A DNA stretch of 64,000 nt, taken from NCBI GenBank assembly GCA_958510825.1, contig OY294048.1:19981589-20045588 (forward strand), in the 5' to 3' direction. The first letter of the stretch is position 1. The number at the start of each line of letters is the position of its first letter. The position numbers were made by a program, and so were the translations under genes. This DNA comes from Brachypterus glaber (Eukaryota > Arthropoda > Insecta > Coleoptera > Kateretidae). Below, in pieces: positions 1 through 13,051 of the stretch. Under the pieces are notes generated by a model, which was not told where the DNA came from, searched no databases, and saw only the letters and a program-made list of their open reading frames with translations.

Positions 1-92
1 GGTAAGTTTTTTTCTGTCTTCGGTCGTGTTCATAGATCTCAGCTCTTCTTCGGTCCACAAAATACGACCCCACACCGAAAAACTTACTTACC
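1..92. repeat. short inverted repeat at the window edge
   Basis: The first 11 bases (GGTAAGTTTTT) pair with AAAAACTTACTTACC near 78-92, and TTCGGTCGT pairs with ACGACC at 63-68. It may be the end of a larger foldback element that begins outside the window. The class is unknown. Confidence 0.45.
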
Positions 93-1535
93 TCTACTAG
101 GAGCGCCAATAACTATTTCGGTATAGTTTAACAAATACAGTAACTTTTTCGGCATGGTTTTATTTAGCAAGTTTTTTAAAATATAAATATAAACTCCGCG
201 CATTATCTATCTGAGTTGATGGTCATTTGTTTCTTGTTATTTGGTTGGCAGAATAAATTTAGTTCCTTATGTAAGGTTTTCATCTTGTTTAAAATTTATT
301 GTCAATCAAGACATTATTTTGACATTTATAAAAAAATCCAAATAATTTGCTTTAGCAAGAAGAAATAACAAGAAAAGTGCATAAAAAGCAAAATAAAGCA
401 TCAATCTATAAACATTTTGTTTAAATGAAGTAATATAATGCAGTGCTCTATAAATTATTGAAGTAAACACTATAACAGAGAATTTTTTGGTTAAAATAAT
501 ACTGGTCCGTAATTTTATTCAGGTAATGTTAAATTTAAGTTTATAATAGCACTTTATGAATAAAAACTTACTTTTATTAAAATTTTGAACAAAGTTTTAC
601 TTTTTAAACAGATTTTGTTATTATTTTTAAGATGTAAAATGACAGTCAATTTAACCTAAATGTTAAAAATTATCAAAAGCACAATGGGCTACAAAAATAT
701 TACTAAAAATCATTTTTAAACCACTAATCATAGCTTCCTTGATCCAATTTGTTACTCAGATAGACAATGCGCCGAGTATAGTAGCGAATAGCCTCCACAC
801 AGTGTGTACTTGTATGTGTATGTTTTAAAACTATGTTTTTCGCCAGAAATGTATTCTTTCTGTTTAAATGGGGGCTACGCCAAAATCCCCCCAAAAAAGT
901 CCAAACTTAAAAAAAAAATGAAAGCTGAAGAAAAAGTTGGATTGACATAATTTTAACTTTAATTATAAGAATTATTCCCACTTATTAATACAAAATATAT
1001 TCAAAAACAAAAAAGTTTAAGGGCGCAAACTGACGAGAAATTAAGATTATATATTTTATTCACAAGCATACAAAAAAACGTCCTTTATATGCCTTATAAA
1101 AAGTTGAAAATCTGTCATTTTTGTTTACTTCTTTTAAAGTTAAAAAAGCTTTTCATTTTTAACCAAGGTTAAAAATAAATTCATATCTAACCTGTTTTTT
1201 AGCTTTTGGTTATACCTCATAGATGGCGAAACAACCGCCTTCTCTGTAAACAGTTTAAGTTTGCGAATAAAATAACCTAACATTTTTGTTTATTTCTACA
1301 AAAAACAATAAGAATATTTATTTATATATTATATGGTTATATGTTTCATACCGAGACTGATAATAGGAAATAACAACGAGCCACTTATTTAAATTATTAT
1401 TTATTTAAAATTTATAGTGACCTTAGAAATCTGCAAAATTTTTAAAGAAGATCATTTAAAATAGTGCATTTTAGGTAATGTATTATTTATTTATGCTTGT
1501 GAATAAAATTCTGTTCTAACCACATAAGAAGATTA
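93..1535. other. AT-rich non-coding stretch
   Basis: No open frame with recognisable similarity, RNA gene or clear repeat structure was seen on either strand. Homopolymer A and T runs are frequent. Confidence 0.6.
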
Positions 1536-1579
1536 CATTTCCAACTCTCGGTCAAATAGCATCTCTCGAGTTGGAAATG
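1536..1579. repeat. small hairpin
   Basis: CATTTCCAACTCTCG and CGAGTTGGAAATG face each other across a loop of about 16 bases. It could be a tiny palindromic MITE or a foldback remnant. No function is claimed. Confidence 0.5.
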
Positions 1580-2396
1580 TTCCATTTTCTTAAGTTAGAA
1601 ATATACTATTACTAAACTTTAAAAATGTTTCCTTACTGACTCCTATGCAAGAAGTCCTAGGTTCTAAGCCAGCTAGCAACTTTTTTTTTTAACATATTTA
1701 TAAATTTATTTAGTTTGCGTTTAAATTAAATAATTTTAACTTGCGTGAAAAGTATAACGGACTGCGAAGCAATACATATTTTCACGACTTGTTTTTGATC
1801 TGTTATTTTCGACAAACAACTTTTAAATAATGAAGAGATTGAAACAAGTGGTCTAGACGGAAATACAGTACATGTAAGCTAAACTATAAAGTAACTAAAA
1901 GGATAGACTACCAATTTATAAGTGCAAAATAAAACAACTTTTGTTCAGTGCCGGACTGGCTTTTCGGTCGTCAAATAGGCAAAATGGGACCGTAAAACTG
2001 TTCATAAATAAAGAAAATAAGAATATCGAAGCCCGAAATAGCCAAAATGGAACAAATGGCAGTGGGAGGGCCCGTTTATCAGTGGGTCCTGGTCGGCTTT
2101 TGCCGACCTTCCCCTATTTCTAGGTCTCCACTGTTTCTAATTTAATGTTGTAGCATAAAATAAATTATGTTGAGACACGAGTAAAACGCTTGTTGTACCT
2201 AGTATTTTATGAGGATTTTATGGACGTTTTGTTCGTTTTTCTGCACAACTACTTCTAGACATGCTTTTATTTTTTCTCAGTCGTTTAAATGTTTATCAAT
2301 CTAAGATTGTGGTGCATTTTTTAAGTCTAAAAAGATTTTGTGCTCGACATTGGAATTTTGAATTAATATTTCACAAAATATCCCTCTATTATTTAA
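1580..2396. other. non-coding stretch with two small motifs
   Basis: It contains a dispersed motif near 1755-1795 (see findings) and a short GC hairpin at 2091-2108 (GGTCGGCTTTTGCCGACC). The 60-residue open frame at 1941-2123 shows no recognisable domain and is not called. Confidence 0.5.
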
Positions 2397-2480
2397 AATA
2401 GTTTTTTCCTCTGTCAACAATAGTTTTTCCTCTGTCAACAATAGTTTTTCCTCTGTCAACAATAGTGTTTCCTCTGTCAA
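2397..2480. repeat. tandem repeat, 21-22 bp unit, four copies
   Basis: Four near-identical copies of AATAGTTTTTCCTCTGTCAAC run head to tail. An inverted partner (GTTGACAGAGGAAA) lies at 2538-2551, so the array may be one arm of a palindromic element. An open frame on the minus strand here is only the translated repeat. Confidence 0.85.
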
Positions 2481-2829
2481 GTTTAAGTACCCCCCGCTCG
2501 CCAGGATCAGTAAATGTCAAAGTGACGTTTAATAAAAGTTGACAGAGGAAAAAAACCCAGGGGTTCTTGGTAATGACCCTGTTTCTCATATTTTTAGGTT
2601 TGTTAAGTTTTGTCCGTAGAATCCGAATCCGTTGACATAATTACTGTAACTATTTTTGTTTACGAAAAATACAAATACGAAAATCAAATTTTGCAATCTT
2701 TCATTTCATAAAACTGTCAAAAATTAATTTTTGTATTTACATTTCATAGCAATAATACAATAACAATAACTCAAAAAATATTTAACCTAGGAAATTGCGG
2801 TTTTCACCAATAAAAAAATCATGTTTTTT

Positions 2830-2965
2830 TCTTAAAAATCGCATTAGTTTAGTTTCTATAGTTTTTTGTTTTTCCAAGATAGCGGCAAATAAATTAAGGC
2901 CATTGTTTTTGCCGCTATCTTAGAAAAACAAAAAACTATCGAAACTAAATTAATGCGATTTAATA
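2830..2965. repeat. palindromic hairpin element, arms about 55 bp
   Basis: AAAAATCGCATTAGTTTAG onward on the left is matched by the reverse complement ending AATTAATGCGATTT on the right. The arms share the stretch CCAAGATAGCGGCAAA with few mismatches around a loop of about 16 bases. Probably a small foldback MITE. Confidence 0.8.
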
Positions 2966-3430
2966 AAAAAATCCCGTTGAGGATTTTTCTCTAACATCGG
3001 TGTGATACACATAAAAACATAATCAGCCAAATCCGTGACCCAAGCCCTCAGCCCTGCGTGAATCGGCGCAGATATCATCAGTTCTTCTAGAACACCGTGT
3101 TCATTTAGTTTAGGACTACCGTGTAGTGTTATTTAAATTAAGAGTGTGTCGAACTGATATTCCTTCGTGGTTAAGTGGAACAATCGCAACCTGTCTGGTC
3201 TCTCTACATTGCTTCAGGCTTTGTAAATAATGGAGTGGTTAAGACAAGAGGAGTGCTCAACAAAACAAACTTTGTGAAAATCCAATGGTCGTATGCAAAC
3301 ATGTCGTCTGATTTTGATATATTATAGTTGAGCAGTATCAGGAGCAAAACAAGCCTTGAATATACAAAATGCTTCGCATACTATGGTATAATCCTCTCAG
3401 TTGCAAGAAGTTTAGTATTGGACCATTTAT
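2966..3430. other. unclassified non-coding stretch, somewhat less AT-rich
   Basis: No recognisable coding or RNA signal. Base composition is more balanced than in the flanks, so it may be a fragment of an unrecognised mobile element. Confidence 0.4.
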
Positions 3431-4006
3431 AACTGTTATAAAGTGGAAAATTCGGTTATAGCCGATCAGAGATTATAACTTTTATTATAACTTACTCATA
3501 TTATTATTATTATTATAGGTTGGCCATACAATCAATCTTCTATCGTATTTAAAGTATACCCGATCGGAGAACATACTTAACCACGTACCACTTTATTCGG
3601 GAGCGGTGAATTCTAGTGAGGCGGCGCTTTGGAAACAGATTAAAACAATAGGTTCTTAACTTAAGAATAATATATTAAATAAATATGATTAAATTCTTCA
3701 AGAGCATGAAAAATCAATTCTTACTTCTAATTTCTACTTCTATGCAAAGCTTCTAAATTCTAATTTCCATTATATCGTAGTTTGGCATTAAATACTTCTA
3801 AATTAAATAATTGTATGTTTTGATATTTCAACTATTCATGATAATTTTTAAAGCCCAAATTACTATCTACATTTCTCTCAGTGTAAATATTAAAACCGGT
3901 ATGTACCAAAAAGTCTTTAAATATTTTTACACAATATTTTTCGAACGAAAAAGTTCATTATCGCCAAAATTTATAACATTGTGGATATAAATCGAACCGA
4001 ATAAAA
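3431..4006 (+). repeat. dispersed repeat family X, copy 1
   Basis: About 570 bp aligned by eye, in the same orientation, with 20369-20936. Shared landmarks are GTGGAAAATTCGGTTATAGC near the start, GGAAACAGATTAAAACAATA in the middle, TTTCTCTCAGTGTAAATATT later, and AATCGAACCGA at the end. The ends carry a short inverted match (ATTCGGTT / AACCGAAT). It could be a solo LTR or a non-autonomous DNA element. There is no coding capacity. Confidence 0.75.
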
Positions 4007-6199
4007 TTCAAAACTATTTTAAAATGTTCAAACTAAAAATATGTATGTGTCCAAACTCGCGTTATTATTTCTACCATCAAAGTTATAAGTCCCAAAAAAA
4101 AATTCAAAGTTCAAAAAAGAAAATATTAAAAATATTTCTAAGGATTTTTAATCAAAAATAATTAGTAACAGGTGGATATAAATCCCCTGTATTTACTTTA
4201 AACTACATGGCACTAGACGCTACTTTTTACTGTATACTTTTTAATTAACAAGAAAAAATATTTTTCAGGACTGATCCCTGTCTAAGATTTGGACCCCTTT
4301 TTATTCTCTTTGAAAAAACATAAATTAAATTATCTTATTTAGCAATACTCATTTGTTTCTGGGTGGGACTCTAGCGAAAATATCTTAATTTAAAGAAGGG
4401 GACTGAATCTAAAAATAGAACATCTAACATTAGCCAAGACATGAACTGCATTAAAATAAAATTATTTTTTAAAACATTTTAAACCATGTGCAATTTTTTC
4501 GACCCATAACTATGTTTTATATTTTTTAGTGGCGCCCTCTATAAGTTTTTTTTAAACGTTTTTTTTATTTGGTGTGATCAATTTTTTTAATAACACTGAT
4601 TTTTCCTGAAATAAAAATAATGACTTTTACAGAACTTTTCCTTCAATTTTCGTTTAAAAATGCAAAATGATGAAAAGAAATGAAGAAAAACTGATTTCTA
4701 GGTTTTATTTTTAAATATTATCATAATTCATAATAATCATAATTATGATTTTTATGAATTATGATTTTGAATTATGGTTATGAATTATGATTATGAATTA
4801 TAATTATTAATATTATCGCAAATTCGGCAACAGCGCATTACTAAACACACGAAATTATTAGTGCGATCTTTAGATTGACCAATAAGAATTATTCTTTTTC
4901 ACTCTCTTACTTGTTATGTTACCATATCCTACATTTCTTTACATAGAACATTCGCAATTAACCCTAAAAAAATTTTTTTTTTGATTTTTTTTTTATTTTT
5001 TTTTTTTGATTTTTTTTACCGTTTTTCAAATTTTTTTTTTATTTTTCCCAAAAAGAAAATAAAAAATTGAAAAATTTGTATATTTCTTTTATACTTTTTT
5101 TATAATATTAAATAGGCGATATTACTTTTTGATATTATTTTTATATACCAACATACAACTTATTATAACGAACCATGATTTATTATCAGTAGTCGGCGTA
5201 AACTCAGTTATGACCCATCATTGTTGAAAATAAACACAAAAACATAAGCTGACGGAATAATTTTGCCGAATCATGAGGGAATTTTTTATAAAGGTCCGTA
5301 AATCGAAATATTTGACGACTAATTTGTTACACACAACAATATTAACTTTACATATGTATATATATATCGGTGTTTTTCAAAGAAAAAACCGATATTCGAT
5401 TTTTATCTTTTAAGAATACGAACGTTTTTATTTTTATTTATCGATAACTTTTTTCCCACCTTGCTCGTTTAAATGGAATAATTTAAAAAAATCAAGATAA
5501 AAAGAAATAAAAATGTAAATATTTAAAACCTCGCGTCAACGCTAGAGTCGACGCGGTGCCTATGCAAGTACTGGAAATTCGCCGAGTACTGTTTATTATG
5601 AATACAAATTTATTACAGTTTATTTGTTCCAAAAAAACACGGTTAAAAAACTTCTAATTTCGGAAATATCCGATTTTTTTTTAAAAGTCCCATTGCTTAT
5701 GTTTCTTGTTATTCCTTGACATTTTGTTCTGCAAAAAGAGAGTAATTTCATCTCGAATTTAATCATCAAGCAATTTTTTATGAATACTATAGGAGCCATA
5801 ATTTTGCCATTTTTAATTTAAACGATTTGTGCTGCCATTTAAAGGGGAGAAGCTCTACCTATACCATATTACAGGGCAGATTTAGTTTGACTTTTGGCTT
5901 CATATAAAAGTAGGTTTCTGTTTCCCTTTGAAGATAGTATCTTAGTTACACTACTATCCGAAATTAGGAAACCATCCGAAATTAGGCGTCTTTCCAAATG
6001 CACACTGGTACAAACATTTTGGACTACATTTTTAATTTTTTGGGGACGAAAGTAAACGTATGATTATAAAATACTCTTCGACTGTGAAGCTGCGAGAAGT
6101 ATAATAAATTGCGGGTATATTGCAAGCATAGAACTTGTAAACTTGTATTCATCCTATTTTAAGTTTATTTTTATAAAATGGCCACACTGTGTTATGTAC
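4007..6199. other. AT-rich low-complexity stretch
   Basis: Holds a degenerate repeat of ATGAATTATGATT at 4722-4812 and long T and A runs at 4966-5072. An alternating TA tract lies near 5350. No gene or bounded element was recognised. Confidence 0.5.
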
Positions 6200-6237
6200 A
6201 ACGCATAAAAATGTTAACTTAATATTTTTATGCGTTT
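6200..6237. repeat. small AT-rich hairpin
   Basis: AACGCATAAAAAT is matched by ATTTTTATGCGTT a few bases later. There is no target duplication or other element feature. Confidence 0.5.
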
Positions 6238-6369
6238 TTACTTATTATTTGGGCCAAAAAAAAATCATTTACTATTTTTCGTAAAAAGACTTGCATTTAT
6301 ATTATATTGTATACACTCTAAAAAAATATGGTAAAATATCCATAAACGTATTGGAAGCAATTAACCCAT

Positions 6370-7711
6370 ACATGTTAGAGCACTGGATACTACCCTAACA
6401 AACCTGCCTATCCAGTGGAAAGGCAGGTTTGTTAGGGTAGGTAGTTTAGGGTGGGTCAAAAAACCGACTATTTTTTTTTACTTTATACTCTGAAAAATCT
6501 GTTGCTAGACACCTCTAGAAAATTCTCACCAAATATGCTCTTAATTTTGATAAAAAGGTTCTCCGCTTTACAATTTTCCATTTTTTCCTCAGTATTAGAA
6601 ACAAAAATTCATATCTCTTTGACAACTGTTCGTTAAAAAGTATCTCTCCACATATTCTTGTAGGAAATCGAACGCTCTACAAAAAAGGTCTCTTACAATT
6701 TTTTTCGTAAACCTCACCGTTTAAAAGATATCAAAGGTTAAAGTTTGATTATTTTAAGGGACGTTTCTGTTTTACTTTTGAATTTTATAACTCGCTTACA
6801 AAAAATTGTTATGAATGGCGCAATTCATAGTTTTGTAGGAAATTAACTGCTCTACAAAAATGGTCTCTTATGATTTGTCGATTAAATTAAGCGTTTAAAA
6901 GATATTCATCGTCAAACTTCAATGCATATTAATTTTAATAGTTTTTAATGAATAATTCGAAAAATTTCAATTTCATTTATGAGTTTCACGAAAATTTATA
7001 CAAATTTGAGTTTCTATCGTAAGAGTAACTCTTAAAGAAGTTACCCTTTCGAAAATTTAGTTGAAACTTTTTTATTTTAATAATATTTTCATAAAATTTA
7101 TCTTTATAATAACTTATTATTTTATTATTTTTTTTTTTCAAAATTTAATAAATCATTGACTCTTAGAGTTAGAAATAATGCACTATTTTTTTTTTTTCAA
7201 TATAACCAAACATACGTAGGACTAAAAAAAAAACGAGACAAATAGTTTAAAACATTTCTCTTTTCATATGTTATAAAATTCATAAGCAAAACAGAAATGT
7301 CTCTTAAAATAATCAAACTTTAACCTTTGATATCTTTTAAACGGTGAGGTTTACGCAAAAATTGTAAGAGAGATTTTTTGTAGAGCGTTCGATTTCCTAC
7401 AAGAATATATGGAGAGATACTTTTTAACGAACAGTTGTCAAAGAGATATTAATTTTTGTTTCTAATACTGAGGAAAAAATGGAAAATTGTAAAGCGGAGA
7501 ACCTTTTTATCAAAATTAAGAGCTCATATTTGGTGAGAATTTTCTAGAGGTGTCTAGCAACCGATTTTTCAGAGTATAAAGTAAAAAAAAAAATTGTCGT
7601 TTTTTTTACCCACCCTAAGGTAGATGGTTTACACACAATACACTCCTACGGAAACACTCAAACTACCCACCTACACTAACAAACCTACCTCTTTAGTGCT
7701 CTAATATATGT
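6370..7711. mobile_element. foldback element A, 1.34 kb
   Basis: Long inverted repeat. The left arm (about 6447-6790) is matched nearly base for base by the reverse complement of about 7270-7615; shared pieces include GATATCAAAGGTTAAAGTTT and AACGAACAGTTGTCAAAGAG in complement. Outer ends ACATGTTAGAGCACTGG and the complement of TAGTGCTCTAATATATGT also pair. A second tight hairpin built on CTAACAAACCTGCCT sits at 6397-6443. There is no transposase gene, so movement would need enzyme from elsewhere. No target duplication was identified. The open frame at 6451-6636 is palindrome sequence, not a gene. Confidence 0.85.
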
Positions 7712-8445
7712 ATCGTAATTTTTCAATAACGTGATCGGAAAAACTCATTACTTTATTAGTATGTGTATGTTAATGTGGTCAATTTTTCTAGTAAGGTATG
7801 GATTCCATTTATTATTGAAGAATTTTGTTTACCAGTAATAATGCAAAATGTTTGTTGGATCTAAATAAACCACGAAAAACAACGCCTTTAAAATCACCAT
7901 TTAAAAAAAAAATATTTATTTATTTACTAACGGTTGACAGTACTAATATAATGTACAGTGTACGTAAAATAGGGTGGAGCGAAAAACGAATTTAAGAATT
8001 TCAAAATGCCTGATAGCAGAAAAGTTAGTAGTTGAATGGACAAGTCCAAACCAAAATTTGGGACCTAAAATATTTATTAAAAAACTAAAATAGGAAAATA
8101 ATATTATTAACATATTATGTCTGGAAATAAGCCCTAAGGGAGCTACAACCCTTTGAAAATCGACATGTTAAATCGGGAACAAAAAGCAACAATAAATTTT
8201 TAATGCTGCTTCATTTATAACTAAGCAAAAAAGTATTCTTCACCGAAACACCTTAATTTAATATTAAGTAAGTAGCCCTTTGAAAAGTAAGATTTTTGGT
8301 GACACAAAATTTTACTTCCTTTTTCTTGATTTATTTTTTTTTTTTTGAAAGCGGTTGTTTCTACAGTGTTACACTATATAAAATGTATTTTTACTCAAGA
8401 AATCTATATTGTTTACTCAAAATCCAAAAAGTACACATAAAAAAG
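7712..8445. other. AT-rich non-coding stretch
   Basis: Nothing recognisable in either strand beyond homopolymer runs. Confidence 0.5.
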
Positions 8446-9035
8446 TTGCTAAAAGGGCGTAAGTCATTAAAGTAAAACTTTTGGGAAATTAAAAAAAAAA
8501 CTTCCTATTTTTTGTCATTTAAAAAATAAATTCAAAAACAGCTTTTGTTGAAAGTAAACCTAGTGTTTAATATACAGTAATCTTAAGTTGGAAGAGCTGT
8601 TTTTATGTAATTAAATTTCTAAATTTGTAAAAAACGCCCTTTTAACAAAAACCTAAAAGTAATTGGGGAAATTTGGTAAAAAAAAATAAAAAAGAGCTTT
8701 TAAGGTTATAATTAGTTTTAATGAATTTTAGAACAAATATTTCACATACTTTGATCAAGATAAAAATATTGCAATGTAAAAACACTTGAAGGAAATGAGA
8801 CAGAGTTTTTGTTAAAAGGGCGGGAGTCAACTACTACCAGAGCATTTCCAGCTGACTTACGCCGTTTTAACAAAATTCAACACAAACCAAAAACAATCGT
8901 TATTTATTATACTGCTACGGTTGTATTATAGAAAAGCACTTTTAACACAAATCAATGTGTCTATCCTCTACCATAATAAAACTGTGTCTAACTCAATTTT
9001 GAAAAAAAATTGACTTACTCCGTTTTAGCAAAAAC
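8446..9035. repeat. diverged motif cluster in both orientations
   Basis: The motif TTAAAAGGGCGTAAGTCA, or its complement, recurs in diverged form near 8448, 8632, 8806, 8848 and 9009, facing both ways. This suggests an old array of short inverted and direct repeats. No reading frame is supported. Confidence 0.45.
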
Positions 9036-9485
9036 CGATTCAAATATGTTAAGCCTTACATATTTTGTCTAGGCATAGATAGAGTCAAAAAAATAAATGA
9101 ATATAAACTAATTGCCCTTATTAATACTAGTATACATGCAAAATATCGTCGTTGAGATAGAAAGAGTACCAGAGTTATTGATTAAAAGCCTTATTTTTAG
9201 TGCAATTTCTTCTTCTTCTCTTAGGGTTAATTTCCGGACATATGTCTGGTTTTTCATCTTTTGTCATTTTTTGTTTTGTAGAATCATTCCCTTTAATATA
9301 TGCCATAAGACTGCAAACATCCTGTATATTTTTTCTATACTACAAGGCCTTGCAAGGGTGGCCCAATTTTCTTTTTGCTTTAAATAATTTTTTCATCTTC
9401 TTTTTAAAAAGCCCCTAAAGTAAGATTTTTATTAAGCGCCCCTAAGGGGCATCAGGAAACCTTAAAATTAAAAAAGGAAGAAACG
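9036..9485. other. non-coding stretch with unsupported small open frames
   Basis: Two overlapping open frames of 72-91 codons (9112-9418) are composed mostly of hydrophobic, T-rich codons. They have no motif or homology that I recognise and are treated as chance. Confidence 0.4.
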
Positions 9486-9493
9486 CCAACATA

Positions 9494-9757
9494 CCAGTTT
9501 TCACGAAAACTACCAATTTCACCCCCTGAGGGGTGGGGGGTAGTTTTCGTGAAAACTGGTATTTTGGGGTTTTCGAGGTTGGTGAATGTGAATGTGATAA
9601 TAACAAAAATCTAAATCCACCGACTCAGGGGTGGGGGGTAGTTTTCGTAAAAATTGGTATATTGGGGTTTTTGAGGCTGCTAAAAGTGAATCTGATAATA
9701 AAAAAAATCTTACTTCACCCTGAGGGGCAGGGGGTAGTTTTCTTGAAAATTTATATA
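9494..9757 (+). repeat. tandem repeat, about 97 bp unit, G-rich core
   Basis: GGGGTGGGGGGTAGTTTTCG-type cores occur at 9531, 9629 and, as GGGGCAGGGGGTAG, at 9723. Each is followed by a similar stretch ending in GATAATAA. A 19-bp perfect inverted repeat, CCAGTTTTCACGAAAACTA, lies at 9494-9512 against 9541-9559. The third unit is interrupted by foldback element B and seems to resume after 10927 (GCTAAAACTGAATC). Confidence 0.7.
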
Positions 9758-10923
9758 CACGCTGTATTTGAAATAGGGTCGGAAACAGATGATTCTACAT
9801 CATAAAATATGACAAAAAGTTCCAATAAACATATGTCTAAAAATGCGTCATAAGGGAGCTTTGAAAGTGGCTAAAAAAATCGGTTTTTATTTAATAACTC
9901 AGGAACCCTTTGAGATATATCAACGAGGTTTTGCACGTCAACTAATTCTACCAAGGCCCGTTTTTATGTGTTATTTTCGTGTACTTATTTCAACCAGGGG
10001 TGTGCGAAACGGGGGGGGGGGGGGGGCTTATCAGTTTTTTGTCCCAAACTTTTTTCTGTGTAACTTTTTTGCAATTTTATTTTTGAAATATGATTTCCCA
10101 GGTCAAAATACATAAAAAAGGTACTCTTGTTGTAATACTGTAGGATTAACCGTTTTCGAGAAAAATTCATTTGAAGGTGAAATTCCACGGTTCGAGGACG
10201 AAAAATTAAATACTAAAATGTTGAAAACCAAAATTTTAATGCAGGGCGAATGTACATTAAAAACTTAGAAAAAAGCCTCATATACAGGTACTTCCAAAAA
10301 TGAATCCTAATGGAGCTATGGTCTCCTAAATATGCACCATTTTTAAAGGGCTATGGTAGCTTTAAAAGCGTTTTTTCGACCTACATGTATGGAAACTTTT
10401 TTTCTTAGTTTTTGATGTAGAATAACATTGCATCATTAAAATTTTGGTTTTCGACATTTTAGTATTTAATTTTTGGTCCTCGAACCGTGAATTTTCACCT
10501 TCAAATGAACTTTTCTCGAAAACGGTTAATCCTAAAGTATTACAACAAGAGTACCTTTTTTATGTATTTTGACCTAATGAATCATATTTCAAAAATAAAA
10601 TTGCAAAAAAATTACACAGAAAAAAGTTTGGGACAAAAAACTGATAAGGCCCCCCCGTTTCGCACACCCCTGGTTTAAATAAGTATGTGAAAATGACATA
10701 CAAAGATGGGCCTTATTAGGATTAATTCACGTGCCAAACCTCGTTAATATATCTCAAAGGGTTCCTGAGTTATTAAATAAAAACCGATTTTTTTAGCCAA
10801 TTTCAAAGGGGCGTAGCTCCCTTATGACGCATTTTTAGACATATGTTTATAGGAACTTTTTGTCATATTTTATCATGTAGAATTACCTGTTAAAATTTCC
10901 GACCCTATTTCAAATACACCCTG
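9758..10923. mobile_element. foldback element B (TATA-flanked), 1.17 kb
   Basis: An almost complete palindrome: each arm is about 550 bp around a loop near 10250-10400. Ends CACGCTGTATTTG and CAAATACACCCTG form the terminal inverted repeat, and TATA flanks both sides (9754-9757, 10924-10927), consistent with a TA or TATA target duplication. A run of about 15 G near 10014 faces a shorter C run at 10650. The interior is homologous to 32203-33324 but the outer 70-80 bp differ. The mirror-image open frames near 10 and 10.5 kb follow from the palindrome. There is no transposase. Confidence 0.9.
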
Positions 10924-13051
10924 TATAGGGGTCGCTAAAACTGAATCTTTTAATAAAATTTTTCTAATTTCCGGCGAAACCGAAAGTGAAACTAAAAATT
11001 AATTCCGCCATTTTATAGCCAATGTAAAATTATATCAAGACAAGAAAATTGCTGATAAAATTAAACGTTTACGATTAGAACCTGAGGTTCGTGTACATAA
11101 ACAAGAAATGTTCTTACTTTCCCACCCGACTAAAAAGGGTACCTGTTTCAGATTTTTAAAATTGTATTACAAATCACCATTTTGTGATTGGCGCATATAC
11201 TACCCTATTTTGTTGTATTTTTAAACATATTTGCGATATTAATTACGCTATAGTTTTATCCGTGTATACTATAGTTTAGTAATGACATAAAAAAAGAAGG
11301 GTATCGTATTTTGGACTAAATCGCCTGCTACGATAAGATTTTACATAAAAATAATTACTCTCCCAAAATTTCAGCCTTTTTTATAGCCCGGAACATACTT
11401 TAATTAATTATTTTAATTACGAATTTTGACATATGTTAATACAGGATTTGGCAACATTGCACCTAACAAAAGTTCGAGTGTCAAGTGTCTAATACTGTGG
11501 CCAAGGGCAAAGTGTGTTGCCCTTGACAACAAAATTAAAATATTTTGTTGTTTATTAATTTTTACGGATTTAACTTGCTGTAAAATACACAATGTTTAAT
11601 TGGGCTCGACTTACCAGCTAGTTTTAGTAAGATTATGGAGTATTTGAGGTATTTATATTAATAATATTGTAAAGCGATCCAGCAGCCCCAATGGTAACCC
11701 AAAGCCTGCAGTCTCTTGGGACAGTGAACTGACTAGTAATTTAATGTGAATTCAACGTGTAAAATATGTAACCTAATCGCCATGATATAAACCTAGCAAT
11801 AGGTTATTAAAAAGCTATACACTTATATAAAAGCTAAATACTTTTTATTTAGTTATATTTATTTATTTTTACTTTTTATTATACATGCTAAATGTTAAGT
11901 CACATTTATCACGAGTATTGAATATCAATCGCATACTCGTTGTTGTCCGGTTTACGATAACACAAAATTGTTATTAAATATTCTTTTTGTTTATTATTAA
12001 CAAATAAACTTGGTAAACAGTTTATCATTTGTTTTATCATTTTGCACTTTTTTAAACAAAAACATATTGTTCTAATTTAGCCCAAAACTCACCTTTAAAA
12101 CGATATCCTTCTTTATTTCCATATCGAATTTGGTTCATATGAGTAATAACGATAAAAAAAAACATTTTAATCTCGGGAGTGCGTCTCGAAATAATGTGCG
12201 AATAATTTGTTCGTAAAGTTTCTACTCGGATGGAAAAGTGGATTATGTTGGCAAACAAAAAAGTTTGAAAATGTCCTATGCTTTAAATAACTTTTTTGAA
12301 AGTTTAAGTAGTTTTTATTTTCTATGTTTTGCTTCATTCGAATATATCTTATACATATACGTTAGGGTGTTTAAAAAATACACGACTTTTGACAAATTTT
12401 ACCCCCCCCTCCATGTCGCAAAAAAATACAAAAAATAATTTCTAAGAATATTCTAAAGTCACGTACTTTAATATTTAAGTTCGGACATGGAATGTTGCGT
12501 GTTTTTAACAAAAATTGAAGTACAATTATATGGGATAATAACTTTCGATTTCCTATCCATTTGTAACTGAATATTCAGTTTTATAACGGTTTTTTGTTAA
12601 GTTGAAGCTTAACAAATTCAAAACAAAGGCAGTGATCATAACCTCACCTTATAAATATAATCGTATCAATTTTGATTCGTTTTTACTAGATATTAACGGT
12701 GATGAAATTAAATTTGTTGATTACCTTAACTTTACTATATACAAGACACTTTCATTTAAAATCGACTGTCACCTTGTTTGCAAAAGATAATCCAAAAAAC
12801 TTTTTTTCTTTATTAATAGAGCTTTAAGCTGATTGTCTCTCAATTGCAGAATCAAGCGTTTTAATTTAACCTCATTTTAATTAATAAGTATACTAAACTT
12901 TTATATTTATTTTGGAGGCTTTGGAAATAACAATTACTGCTTTTAATATCCAATCACCCTGTTTGTAAAAAAGTTCTTTGTAAAGTGAATTTACTTAATA
13001 TTTTTACACTTTAGCCTAGAATACGTTAAAATTAATTTTAAATAATATTAT
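10924..13051. other. non-coding stretch
   Basis: The first about 60 bp continue the tandem repeat interrupted by element B. A GC-containing hairpin CAAGGGCAAAG...TTGCCCTTG lies at 11502-11525. Short open frames at 12052-12790 carry no recognisable motif. Otherwise nothing seen. Confidence 0.45.

Noticed and set aside
9843..10678. Mirror-image open frames encoding similar peptides on opposite strands
   Set aside because: A consequence of the near-perfect palindrome of element B, with no start context or motif.
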